Positions 1 through 6,782 of a stretch of 9,674 bases of DNA are shown in pieces. A program made the position numbers and the translations under genes. This DNA is from DATAYF01 sp036272735. Its GTDB lineage: Bacteria > Chloroflexota > Ktedonobacteria > Ktedonobacterales > Ktedonobacteraceae. Below the pieces are notes generated by a model. The model did no database searches, was not told where the DNA came from, and saw only the letters and a program-made list of their open reading frames with translations. Location: the NCBI GenBank assembly GCA_036272735.1, contig DATAYF010000255.1:1-9674 (forward strand), in the 5' to 3' direction. Each line of letters begins with the position of its first letter. The stretch's first letter is position 1.

Positions 1-308
1 AGAATATCTTGCGTGAAGGGCTAGGGCATAGCCTTCAGGAGTCAACGTACACCGATGGGTGCCGCGTTTCCTGAGAAGCCCCCGGATTTATCCGTGGGGA
101 GTTGTCACTTTACAGTCTGCTGCAAGAGCTGGTATTTTTAGAATCAATATGCCCTCCTTTGAGCATGACGAGTACCCAAAACTAACGCCCCCTTTCCCCG
201 AAAGTTTGCTTCTTGTCGTCTGGTTATATAATCAATACAGGGACCCTACAGGTTATGTAGATGACGGTGTTGCCATAAAAATTACCAGCATTTAAGGGGG
301 GGCTAATG
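1..308. other. Leader region upstream of the molbindin gene, no convincing gene
   Basis: I see no gene here that I can support. A reading frame open from the left edge (codons from base 3) ends in TGA at 72-74 and could be the tail of an upstream gene, but 23 residues are too few to recognise. A GTG-initiated frame at 59-295 (78 residues) has no Shine-Dalgarno sequence, resembles no family I know, and would span the best promoter candidate at 227-232, so I do not call it. Two small stem-loops are visible. One lies at 14-37 (TGAAGGGCTA / TAGCCTTCA around GGGCA, one bulged G). The other lies at 79-99 (CCCC and GGGG flanking a CGGA-TTTA-TCCG core). A purine-rich AAGGGGGGG at 294-302 is the ribosome binding site of the next gene. 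Confidence 0.5.
227..232 (+). promoter_or_regulatory. Possible -10 box for the molbindin gene
   Basis: TATAAT, a perfect sigma-70-type -10 hexamer, stands about 77 bases before the molbindin start. The -35 side is weak: the best fit is TTGCTT at 206-211 with a 15-base spacer. If used, it would give a 5' leader of about 70 bases. The call rests only on the -10 match. Confidence 0.3.
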
Positions 309-521
309 ATGCAGATAAGTGCTCGTAATCAGTTGCACGGCAAAGTAAAGTCGGTGAAGCTTGGTAGCGTTATGGCCGAAGTGGTGGTTGAACTTCCTGA
401 TGGGCAGGAGATTGTCTCCGCCATCACCCGCAGTTCTGCCGAATCTTTGGGCTTGGCTCAGGGCAGTGAAGTTCTGGCTATCATTAAATCAACCGAGGTC
501 ATGATCGCCAGGCAAAGCTAA
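309..521 (+). CDS. mop: Molbindin-type Mop/TOBE molybdate-binding protein
   Basis: A 70-residue protein consisting of a single Mop (TOBE) domain. It begins MQISARNQLHGKV, continues with VKLGSVMAEVVVELPDG, and has SSAESLGLAQGSEVLAIIK at residues 42-60, ending TEVMIA. This is the full pattern and usual length (about 68-70 residues) of molbindins, which assemble into hexamers that bind molybdate or tungstate in the cytoplasm and act in storage or homeostasis of the oxyanion. The same domain occurs at the C-terminus of ModC and ModE, but here it stands alone. Two ATG codons lie in tandem (306 and 309). I chose 309 because molbindins begin M-x-ISARNQ and because AAGGGGGGG at 294-302 is then 6 bases upstream rather than 3. 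No molybdate transporter or molybdoenzyme gene is visible nearby. A long hairpin follows directly after the stop. The family assignment is secure from sequence; the metal handled is inferred from the family. Confidence 0.93.
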   Translation: MQISARNQLHGKVKSVKLGSVMAEVVVELPDGQEIVSAITRSSAESLGLAQGSEVLAIIKSTEVMIARQS

Positions 522-523
522 AG

Positions 524-589
524 GAATTGCTGTATTGATGCCTGTTGTTGGCATTACAGCGCCAACAACAGGCATCAATACAGCAATTC
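524..589. repeat. Long perfect hairpin (29-bp arms) after the molbindin gene
   Basis: Bases 524-552 and 561-589 are exact reverse complements, separated by the 8-base loop ATTACAGC. The left arm starts GAATTGCTGTATTGATGCC and the right arm ends GGCATCAATACAGCAATTC. The structure begins two bases after the molbindin stop codon and ends about 60 bases before ung. No run of T follows on either strand, so it is not a textbook intrinsic terminator. It could end or protect the molbindin transcript, or be a small palindromic mobile or REP-like element. The inverted repeat is certain; its role is not. Confidence 0.95.
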
Positions 590-650
590 TTGAAAGCGGA
601 AAGCCGTATTCTCTCTCTCTACTACAAAATTGACTGAGAAGGAATTTTTT

Positions 651-1328
651 ATGCAAATAACTATTCCTGAGAGCTGGCATGAGCATGTAGACGACGAATT
701 GAGCAAGCCCTATTTCCACAAGTTGGCACAGTTCGTGGATGAAGAGCGGCAGCAATATACCGTTTTCCCTCCCGAGTCCGATGTGTTTAATTCCATGCGT
801 TACGCGCCTTACGAAAAAGTGAATGTTCTGCTACTTGGTCAAGATCCCTACCACGATAACAATCAGGCACATGGCCTCTGCTTCTCTGTGCGCCCAGGCA
901 TCAAACCGCCGCCCTCGCTCATGAATATGTTTCGAGAGTTACACGACGACGTTGGTTTTCGCATTCCCAACAATGGCTACCTCGTGCCCTGGGCTGAGCA
1001 GGGCATCTTGATGCTTAATGCGGTCCTGACTGTGCGTGCGCACGCGGCCAATTCGCATAAAAATCATGGCTGGGAGCAGTTCACCGATGCCGTGATCCGC
1101 AAAGTGAGCGAGAAAGCCGAGCCTGTGGTGTTTGTGCTGTGGGGCAACTACGCGCAGAAGAAACTTGGCCTGATCGATACCACGCGCCACATCATCGTGC
1201 AATCGGCCCATCCTTCACCGCTGTCGGCGCGCAATGGCTTCTTTGGCAGCCGTCCATTTTCCAGGATCAACGAGGCGCTACGTAGTATAGATAAGCCTGA
1301 AATTAACTGGCAATTGCCAGATCTGTAG
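651..1328 (+). CDS. ung: Uracil-DNA glycosylase, family 1
   Basis: A 225-residue base-excision repair enzyme that removes uracil, arising from cytosine deamination or dUMP misincorporation, from DNA by hydrolysing the N-glycosidic bond. Signature motifs of family 1 are present: GQDPYH at residues 63-68 with catalytic Asp65, the uracil-stacking Phe78 in GLCFSV, the uracil-specificity Asn123 in MLNAVLTV, the WGNYAQKK segment from 164, and the DNA-intercalation loop HPSPLSA at 187-193. Length matches the usual 220-230 residues. I start at ATG 651 because GAGAAGGA at 636-643 sits 7 bases upstream; an in-frame TTG at 630 would place this ribosome binding site inside the gene. It stands alone between two large hairpins, which suggests its own transcript. 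A (CT)5 tract at 611-620 lies in its leader. The assignment is firm. Confidence 0.97.
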   Translation: MQITIPESWHEHVDDELSKPYFHKLAQFVDEERQQYTVFPPESDVFNSMRYAPYEKVNVLLLGQDPYHDNNQAHGLCFSVRPGIKPPPSLMNMFRELHDDVGFRIPNNGYLVPWAEQGILMLNAVLTVRAHAANSHKNHGWEQFTDAVIRKVSEKAEPVVFVLWGNYAQKKLGLIDTTRHIIVQSAHPSPLSARNGFFGSRPFSRINEALRSIDKPEINWQLPDL

Positions 1329-1340
1329 GTAGCTGTTGGA

Positions 1341-1429
1341 GAGACGACGCCCGCGAGGGAGATCGCTACCATATCCGGCGAAGCCGTCCCATCGTATATG
1401 GTAGCGACCTCCCTCGCGGGCGTCGTCTC
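1341..1429. repeat. Long near-perfect hairpin (34-bp arms) between ung and the kinase
   Basis: Bases 1341-1374 and 1396-1429 are reverse complements with one mismatch (A1362 opposite C1408). The left arm begins GAGACGACGCCCGCGAGGGA. The 21-base loop carries its own small stem, CGGC-GAA-GCCG, at 1376-1386. The element starts 12 bases after the ung stop and ends 86 bases before the kinase start. No U-tract follows. Its arms do not match the hairpin at 524-589. Size and structure fit either a strong 3'-end RNA structure or a REP/MITE-like palindromic element; the sequence alone does not decide. Confidence 0.93.
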
Positions 1430-1515
1430 ACGTGATAGAATACAGCAGGACTTTTTTCATGTTGTATTTCTGCTGATGATGAAGACAAAATTTGGGTGAT
1501 AGAGAGATTTGTCGT

Positions 1516-3048
1516 ATGACGCAAGCGCATGATCGGGCTTCGCAGAAGCCACAAGACTCGCAACCACAACCACCGTTTGTCCTGGCCCTTGATGTTGGTA
1601 CCTCTTCGACGCGGGCAATGCTGTTCGATGCCGCGGGCGAGGCCGTGCCACAGGTCGTTTCTCAGCATACGTACGAACTGACCACCTCCAATGAGGGCGA
1701 GGTCTCGGTCGATCCCGAAATGTTGCTCAACGTTGTCGCGCAAACAATTGACGAGGTGCTCAAGGTCGCTGGCTCACGGGCTGCGCAGATTAAAGCTGTG
1801 GCGACCGACACTTTTTGGCATACCCTGCTCGGCGTCGATGCGAAAGGCCATCCGGTCACTCCGCTGATTACCTGGGAGGATACGCGTGCCTACAAGGCCT
1901 CCCTGGAATTGCGTTCGCAGCTTGATGAAAAGGCGGTACACGAGCGTACCGGGGCGCGTTTCCACGCGAGTTATTGGCCGGCCAAGCTGAAATGGTTGTC
2001 CGAGCAGCAGCCTGCCATCGTGAAGAAGGTTGCGACGTGGCTCTCTTTTGGCGAATATATGCATCGCCAGTTTCTTGGACGCTCGGTGTGTAGCCTTTCG
2101 ATGGCTTCCGGCACCGGCATGCTGGTCACGCGTGAGCGCAAATGGGATGCTGAACTTATTCGGACGGTGGGCATTGCTCCTGAGCAACTTCCTAAACTGG
2201 GTGATGCGCGTGATAGTTTACAGGGACTCACGTTGGAGTATGCTGGTCGCTGGCCTGCTTTGCACGATGCTCCCTGGTTTCCTGCGCTTGGCGATGGTGC
2301 TACGGCCTGCATCGGCTCTGGTTCTGCTAGCAAGCAAAACTGGTCTTTGACGGTTGGTACATCCAGCGCCGTGCGTGTGGTGGTGCCAACGCAGGAGGTC
2401 GTGCCATCCGATGGCCTCTGGCTCTACTTGATCGATGCACATCGCGCTGTGCTGGGTGGCGCTTTGAGCGAGGGTGGCAATCTCTTTTCGTGGGTCAATA
2501 AGACGCTCAAGGTGACGGACCTGGCTAGCGTCGAACAGGAGGCCGTCAAAATCCCGCCGGATGGACATGGTTTAACCGTCCTGCCCTTTATCTCCGGTGA
2601 GCGCAGCCTGGGCTGGCATGCCGATGCACGTATGACGATGGCCGGTCTCTCTATTCACACGCAACCAGCCGATGTGCTGCGTGCGCTGACCGAGGCATTG
2701 GCGCTTCAACTCGCGATAGTATATGAAGAGTTAATGAAAACGCTCAAGTGGCAAGGCCAGGCTCCGCGCCTGTTGGCAAGTGGAGGGGCGCTAGTCAAAT
2801 CCGATCTCCTGCGCAGCGTGATTGCCGATACGGTGGGTACGCCTGTGTATCCTTCGACGGACCACGAGGCGTCGGCACGTGGCGCGGCACTGTTGGCCCT
2901 CGAAGCGCTTGGCGTTATCGCAGACGTGGCACAGGTCGAGCCGCACCTCACCGAAGCAACGCAACCCGACACAAAGAACAAGGCCATTTATCACAAAGCC
3001 GCCCAGCGCCAACGCGAACTCTACCAGTTGCTGCTGCACGATGAATAG
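1516..3048 (+). CDS. FGGY-family carbohydrate kinase, gluconokinase-like
   Basis: A 510-residue cytoplasmic kinase of the FGGY family, which phosphorylates open-chain or cyclic sugars and polyols with ATP. The N-terminal ATPase-type motif LALDVGTSSTRAMLFD spans residues 23-38, the substrate loop TWEDTRA 119-125, HASYWPAKLKWL 150-161, the segment LGDGATACIGSGS 258-270 with the probable catalytic base Asp260, LTVGTSSAVRVV 278-289, and the C-terminal nucleotide-binding motif ASGGALVKSDLLRSVIADTV 421-440. The WEDTR and HASYWPAKL patterns are those of FGGY gluconokinases rather than glycerol kinase or xylulokinase, so D-gluconate to 6-phosphogluconate is the best guess; substrate is an inference. 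Length is normal (about 490-520). I start at ATG 1516, with a purine-rich AGAGAG at 1501-1506; an in-frame TTG at 1492 is a weaker alternative. The first 20 residues are a Gln/Pro-rich extension before the conserved fold. No gluconate transporter or dehydrogenase is adjacent. Confidence 0.88.
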   Translation: MTQAHDRASQKPQDSQPQPPFVLALDVGTSSTRAMLFDAAGEAVPQVVSQHTYELTTSNEGEVSVDPEMLLNVVAQTIDEVLKVAGSRAAQIKAVATDTFWHTLLGVDAKGHPVTPLITWEDTRAYKASLELRSQLDEKAVHERTGARFHASYWPAKLKWLSEQQPAIVKKVATWLSFGEYMHRQFLGRSVCSLSMASGTGMLVTRERKWDAELIRTVGIAPEQLPKLGDARDSLQGLTLEYAGRWPALHDAPWFPALGDGATACIGSGSASKQNWSLTVGTSSAVRVVVPTQEVVPSDGLWLYLIDAHRAVLGGALSEGGNLFSWVNKTLKVTDLASVEQEAVKIPPDGHGLTVLPFISGERSLGWHADARMTMAGLSIHTQPADVLRALTEALALQLAIVYEELMKTLKWQGQAPRLLASGGALVKSDLLRSVIADTVGTPVYPSTDHEASARGAALLALEALGVIADVAQVEPHLTEATQPDTKNKAIYHKAAQRQRELYQLLLHDE

Positions 3049-3071
3049 TACAGTATTGTCTGTTCCCTGCG

Positions 3072-3101
3072 CGATTGTGTAACGATTGTGTAACGATCGT
3101 A
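3072..3101. repeat. 11-bp tandem repeat with phased CGAT
   Basis: CGATTGTGTAA occurs at 3072-3082 and again at 3083-3093, followed by a degenerate third unit CGATCGTA at 3094-3101, so CGAT recurs at exact 11-base steps, close to one turn of the helix. The third unit includes the palindrome ACGATCGT at 3093-3100. It lies 23 bases after the kinase stop. It may be an operator for a DNA-binding regulator, or a simple slippage product. Confidence 0.85.
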
Positions 3102-3210
3102 CGTATTGATATCTGCTGATGGTATCCGATACGATACAAAAGTCGGTATGTATTGATGGTATGGTCAAACCGTCAGCGATTGTTGATGTATCGGCTAAAG
3201 CAAGGGAGCT

Positions 3211-3285
3211 ATGGCTTCGGAAGCCATTAATGGCTATTTTTGTATTGCTAGTACATAGATATGTGTTGATGACTTCCGAAGCCAT
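3211..3285. repeat. Inverted repeat with 13-bp arms upstream of the acetyltransferase
   Basis: ATGGCTTCGGAAG (3211-3223) and CTTCCGAAGCCAT (3273-3285) are exact reverse complements 49 bases apart. The left arm is also part of a local odd palindrome, ATGGCTTC-G-GAAGCCAT (3211-3227), and its end is shared with the palindrome at 3222-3235. The arms could pair in RNA or act as two operator sites looped by a regulator. The right arm falls between the -35 and -10 of a weak promoter candidate. Confidence 0.85.
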
Positions 3286-3294
3286 GCATATACC
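3266..3294 (+). promoter_or_regulatory. Weak candidate promoter for the acetyltransferase
   Basis: TTGATG (3266-3271) and TATACC (3289-3294) are spaced by 17 bases, each matching 4 of 6 consensus positions. The inverted-repeat arm CTTCCGAAGCCAT fills most of the spacer, as an operator would. An alternative -10, TATATT, lies at 3308-3313. The match is weak and the call is mainly positional. Confidence 0.2.
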
Positions 3295-3366
3295 GATATG
3301 TATGGACTATATTTCCAAATACCATCGAAAAACGTGCATGTATTCGCAACACATAAAGGAGTGTTG

Positions 3367-3846
3367 ATGGAAATAAGGCAGTATCAGCAGGAGGATCACG
3401 ATGCGGTGTGGGCACTCCATAATCTGGCCTTACAGAAGACGGGAGCGCATCTTGGTAACGGTCACTGGGATGATGACCTTCATCGCATCGAGCAGGTCTA
3501 TCTGAAGAACCAGGGAGAGTTTCTTGTTGGAGTCTGTGGAGATCGCATTATCGCTATGGGCGCGCTTAGAAAGACGACGCATGAGCGAGCTGAAATGAAG
3601 CGGATACGAGTGCATCCTGATTTTCAAGGGCATGGTTTTGGACAAATGATCCTTGAAGCCTTAGAAGCACGAGCCGTTACCTTAGGATATTCCGCCCTCC
3701 ATTTAGATACCTCTACGCTACAGATCGCGGCTCAACACCTCTATCGAAAAAATGGATACAGACAGCTTGAAACCACGCGGATCGTCCAGGGAATTACCCT
3801 CATCTTCTTTGAAAAAAGTATCCAACCGCGTCACACCACCAAATAA
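3367..3846 (+). CDS. GNAT-family N-acetyltransferase
   Basis: A 159-residue single-domain GCN5-related acetyltransferase that would transfer acetyl from acetyl-CoA to an amine; the acceptor cannot be told. The acetyl-CoA-binding motif A is clear at residues 81-99, RVHPDFQGHGFGQMILEAL, with the Q-x-x-G-x-G/A pyrophosphate loop at Q87-G92. It is followed by LHLDTSTLQIAAQHLYRKNG at 111-130 and YRQLETTRIV, the usual beta5-alpha4-beta6 core. The start ATG 3367 has AAAGGAG 5 bases upstream (3355-3361); an upstream in-frame ATG at 3298 lacks this. The last 16 bases overlap the 3' end of the monooxygenase gene on the other strand. The base composition looks more AT-rich than in the polyketide genes. 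Nothing ties it to the polyketide operon, although resistance or tailoring by acetylation cannot be excluded. Confidence 0.9.
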   Translation: MEIRQYQQEDHDAVWALHNLALQKTGAHLGNGHWDDDLHRIEQVYLKNQGEFLVGVCGDRIIAMGALRKTTHERAEMKRIRVHPDFQGHGFGQMILEALEARAVTLGYSALHLDTSTLQIAAQHLYRKNGYRQLETTRIVQGITLIFFEKSIQPRHTTK

Positions 3847-5510
3847 GCGCTTATCATTTGGAGAAAGGTGCTCTCTTGTTCCAATGTAAAAGTTCCCAGC
3901 ACGTAGCGATCAGGGCGCACTATGATGTAGCGCCGCTTGTCAGCACCGAGCCACTTTTCTACGCCTCCATCCTCATCAACGACCACTATTGGCTTGCTAC
4001 TCGTTCCCGCGGTGGTGTCTTGCTCACTGGCTGGTAGGTGTGTTCCTGCTGGTACGATGTGCACAAACCGCGTGTGCAATGCCTGCCAGCGTGCTTGTTG
4101 TAATGCTTGAAAGGCATTGTTCGGTTCCTTACTGAAATGCAGAAGTGCGAAATTGTCGCCCAGCACATCATCCAGCAGCTTCGATGTGCCATCGGGGAGG
4201 CGTACACGTGGTTGCGGCAATAGCTTGCCGCTGCGTTTGCGATTGTCGCGATCATGTTTGGGCACGAGCATGCTACGTGGGTAGCGTGGCTGTGGCTTTA
4301 CCTGTGCCTCGCGTAGGATGGTGTGCAAAGGGGCGATGCTATTTGCGCCACGCAAACCAAAGTCCCGTATCCACGCGATGGTGCGCGAGGTTGGCATGAT
4401 TAGCTGACCGAGAAAAGTGGAGAAATACAGCATCCTGGTGACGTGTCCGCGTCGCTCCTGCTCGTAGCTTGCCAGCAGGTGTGGCGTGGCGTGGCCCTGT
4501 AGCACCAACGCCAGCTTCCAGCACAGATTGTGTGCATCTCGCAACCCGCTATTCATACCCTGACCACCAAATGGCGGCATCAGGTGTGCGGCATCGCCTA
4601 GCAGAAAAATCCGGCCGTGTGCAAACTTTGTTGCCAGCGTCGTGTAAAACGTGTAGATCGCACGTCGCGTGATCTTTGCTGTTTGTTGCTGTGCCGATAT
4701 GCCCCCTGGCCTGCTCGCCAGCGCCCGTTGGATGCACGCGTGAATGGTCTCATCGCGCAACAGGTCCGCTTCGTCTTCGCCAGGTAATAGCATAAATTCC
4801 CAGCGCCTCCCCTGGTGTGGAGCAGGCACGGTCACTGCCGGGCGCGCCGGATTGCAAAAGAAGATTGCCGCATGTGCCTCTTCGTCATCCTGCTCGCAAT
4901 CGACCACGAGCCAGCGCTGGGTGGCTTTTTGTGCGGACAGCCCCGGAAATCTGATGGGCTGCATGGCGATACCGAGTGCGTGACGCAGTGGACTTTTGCC
5001 ACCGTCACAGGCCAGCACATAGTCACACGCGATCTGGTACATTTCGTCCTGGGCTGTGTGTACGTGCAGGTAGGCTCCGTACTCGTCTTGTTCGCAACGC
5101 TCGACGCGCTGTTGAAAGCGGACGTGAATGTGTGCGAAACGCTCGAGCCCGCTGAGCAGAACATGTTCAAATGTAGGTTGGTGGAAAGTTGAAATGAATG
5201 GATGTCCACTCGCTTGTCTTTTTGGAGCAACCTGGACGAGATAGCGTCCGCGTGAAACGTAGTGTGCCTGGATGCCAAGTAGTAACTCTTTTTCTATAGC
5301 TGACTGTAAGCCCAGAGCCTGGCAGATACGCAACCCTTCATCGTCGATGGTAATGGCTCGTGGCATGTTGCTGAGACCCGGATTGGCTTCGAGCAGCAAC
5401 GTTTCGATGCCTGCTAATCCGAGCAGATTTGCTGCCGTCAGTCCCGTTGGACCGGCTCCCACGATCACCACACGTGGCTGTGGCTGTTCCATCACTTCAC
5501 GCATTTCCAT
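3831..5510 (-). CDS. FAD-dependent aromatic monooxygenase, MhpA/PgaE type
   Basis: A 559-residue class A flavin monooxygenase that uses FAD, NAD(P)H and O2 to hydroxylate aromatic substrates. Visible motifs are the Rossmann GxGxxG in VVIVGAGPTGLTAANLLGLA (residues 14-33), ending at the acidic Glu41; the DG motif CDGGKSPLR (168-176); and the GD motif GRIFLLGDAAHLMPPFGGQG (299-318), which contacts FAD. The region from about 440 to 559 fits the thioredoxin-like C-terminal domain of 3-(3-hydroxyphenyl)propionate hydroxylase and of polyketide oxygenases such as PgaE. It is the last gene of the polyketide operon, 3 bases after the CLF stop, so ring hydroxylation of a polyketide intermediate is the inferred role. 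A catabolic phenol-hydroxylase role is possible but lacks support from the neighbours. The start is uncertain among ATG 5510, 5504 and 5492; the ribosome binding site is weak, consistent with translational coupling. Its end overlaps the convergent acetyltransferase by 16 bases. Confidence 0.9.
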   Translation of the reverse strand: MEMREVMEQPQPRVVIVGAGPTGLTAANLLGLAGIETLLLEANPGLSNMPRAITIDDEGLRICQALGLQSAIEKELLLGIQAHYVSRGRYLVQVAPKRQASGHPFISTFHQPTFEHVLLSGLERFAHIHVRFQQRVERCEQDEYGAYLHVHTAQDEMYQIACDYVLACDGGKSPLRHALGIAMQPIRFPGLSAQKATQRWLVVDCEQDDEEAHAAIFFCNPARPAVTVPAPHQGRRWEFMLLPGEDEADLLRDETIHACIQRALASRPGGISAQQQTAKITRRAIYTFYTTLATKFAHGRIFLLGDAAHLMPPFGGQGMNSGLRDAHNLCWKLALVLQGHATPHLLASYEQERRGHVTRMLYFSTFLGQLIMPTSRTIAWIRDFGLRGANSIAPLHTILREAQVKPQPRYPRSMLVPKHDRDNRKRSGKLLPQPRVRLPDGTSKLLDDVLGDNFALLHFSKEPNNAFQALQQARWQALHTRFVHIVPAGTHLPASEQDTTAGTSSKPIVVVDEDGGVEKWLGADKRRYIIVRPDRYVLGTFTLEQESTFLQMISAYLVV

Positions 5511-5513
5511 CCA

Positions 5514-6782
5514 TTACACAAATTCTTTGATTGCCAGCACCACGTTTGCTCCGCCAACGGCTCGGCCTCCAATGAGCACGGCGTTGGGTCTGTGCTCGTG
5601 GTCTGCTGCGAATGCTTGCTGTGCCTGGCGCACCAGATTGACCTTGTACTCTGGATCTGTGGCTTCGCAATTGATGGTAGGCGGCACCATGTGATGCTTC
5701 AGAGCCTGGATGGCAATGATGCTATCGAGCACACCTGCTGCGGCATAGCTGTGACCTATCGTAGTGCGTGGCACGCTTACTGGCAAGCTGGCTGCTTCTT
5801 CGCCAAAGGCCAATTGCAACGCCTGTGCCTCGCCGCGATCCGAGTCAGGGACTGCGCGACCATCCAGGCTGACGTAAGCGACCTGTTCGCGTGTAATCTC
5901 GGCCTCGCTCATGGCCTGTCGCATGGCTTGTGCGTAGCGTTTCCCGTTTGCACCGGGCACGGTGAGCCCATGTGCATCGTTGGTTTGTGCATAGCCACCC
6001 AATTCAGCATAAATGGGTGCACCACGTTGGCGCGCGTGTTCGAGTTCTTCGAGAATACAGACACCCGCACCCTCGGCGACAATTAACCCGGCTGCTCGTC
6101 GGTCGAATGGTCGATAGGCGTCTGGCTGTACTCCGGTCACGTATTGTCCCTGCCGCTTGAGCACCTGAAGGATGAAGGGGTGCAGGAAGGATTCGCAGCC
6201 GCCGGTTATGAGTATATCTGCCGCCCCGCGTTTGATGGCGCGTGCGGCCATGCCAAGAGCGTCCAGTCCGCCAACCGTATCGTTGAGCGGCGTCTTACAA
6301 TAGCCCTGCAAACCGTAATGGATGGCAGTATGACCTACCGTTGAAACATGCAGCCAGGCAATCGCTGTATAAGCGCTCATGGCGCGGGGGCCACGCGTGT
6401 ACAGCGCTTGTAGCTGCTTGAGCACGTAGTTCATACCACCCATCGTATTGGCGATCACGGCCCCTACCCGTTGTGGTTGTTCCTGCGTGAGATCGAGTTG
6501 TGCATCGCTCAGTGCCTCCTGTACAGCTGCCAGTGCGAAATGGGTCACGCGATCCGTGCGATGAGCAAGCTTACGTTCGAGGTAATTTTCGACCGCGAAG
6601 TTGGGAATGCTGCCCGCTACCCGTATCGCCTGTTCGTCGCCCCAATTTGTGTGATCGTCAAGCGCTGTAATGCCAGAAGTACCGTTGACGGTAGCTCGCC
6701 AGAACGCGTCACTGCCGAGACCATTGGGCGCGATTGCTCCCAGTCCCGTAATGACGACGCGACGCTGTTTTTCATACCTCAT
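5514..6782 (-). CDS. Type II polyketide ketosynthase beta subunit / chain-length factor
   Basis: A 422-residue thiolase-fold protein that pairs with KS-alpha and helps set the length of the poly-beta-ketone. It starts RRVVITGLGAIAPNG like a FabF-type ketosynthase, but the active-site Cys is gone: TPLNDTVGGLDALG (164-177) aligns with the KS-alpha segment around Cys172 and puts Thr169 there. The first catalytic His is replaced by Asp307 in SLDGRAVPDSDRGEAQAL (305-322), the typical CLF pattern with acidic and DxxEA residues. RTTIGHSYAAAG (339-350) retains a second His (344), which many CLFs lose. Actinobacterial CLFs usually carry Gln at the Cys position, so Thr is unusual. The start is ATG 6782, whose ATGA overlaps the KS-alpha stop by 4 bases, the coupling expected for an obligate heterodimer; an in-frame TTG at 6794 is less likely. 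A second, inactive FabF copy is the alternative, but pairing with KS-alpha argues against it. Confidence 0.9.
   Translation of the reverse strand: MRYEKQRRVVITGLGAIAPNGLGSDAFWRATVNGTSGITALDDHTNWGDEQAIRVAGSIPNFAVENYLERKLAHRTDRVTHFALAAVQEALSDAQLDLTQEQPQRVGAVIANTMGGMNYVLKQLQALYTRGPRAMSAYTAIAWLHVSTVGHTAIHYGLQGYCKTPLNDTVGGLDALGMAARAIKRGAADILITGGCESFLHPFILQVLKRQGQYVTGVQPDAYRPFDRRAAGLIVAEGAGVCILEELEHARQRGAPIYAELGGYAQTNDAHGLTVPGANGKRYAQAMRQAMSEAEITREQVAYVSLDGRAVPDSDRGEAQALQLAFGEEAASLPVSVPRTTIGHSYAAAGVLDSIIAIQALKHHMVPPTINCEATDPEYKVNLVRQAQQAFAADHEHRPNAVLIGGRAVGGANVVLAIKEFV

Larger units (their letters stand above)
3049..3366. other. 318-base intergenic region rich in short repeats
   Basis: There is no gene here that I can support. 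The stretch is more AT-rich than the flanking kinase and holds a threefold 11-base-phased CGAT repeat (3072-3101), several variants of GTATTGAT (about 3102 and 3149), and CCGATACGATAC near 3127. A 14-base palindrome AGCCATTAATGGCT at 3222-3235 is followed by ATTTTTG and could act as a weak terminator for the kinase. An inverted repeat spans 3211-3285, and a possible promoter precedes the acetyltransferase. The Shine-Dalgarno sequence AAAGGAG at 3355-3361 serves the next gene. Confidence 0.7.

Noticed and set aside
59..295. A 78-codon open frame starting with GTG before the molbindin gene
   Set aside because: It has no Shine-Dalgarno sequence and no recognisable family, and it spans the TATAAT at 227-232 that best fits as promoter for the next gene.
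1..308. Possible molybdenum-cofactor riboswitch before the molbindin gene
   Set aside because: Two small stem-loops are present, but I could not match the conserved core of the Moco RNA motif, and they lie upstream of the likely promoter. A covariance-model search would settle it.
524..1429. The two long hairpins as terminal inverted repeats of one transposon carrying ung
   Set aside because: The arms of the two structures do not match each other, and ung is a housekeeping gene of normal composition with no transposase nearby.
3072..3101. Start of a CRISPR array
   Set aside because: The repeats are only 11 bases, directly adjacent with no spacers, and no cas gene is nearby.
2791..3285. A 164-codon open frame on the - strand across the end of the kinase gene
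   Set aside because: It lies antisense to conserved FGGY motifs and resembles no protein; it looks like a shadow of the coding frame.
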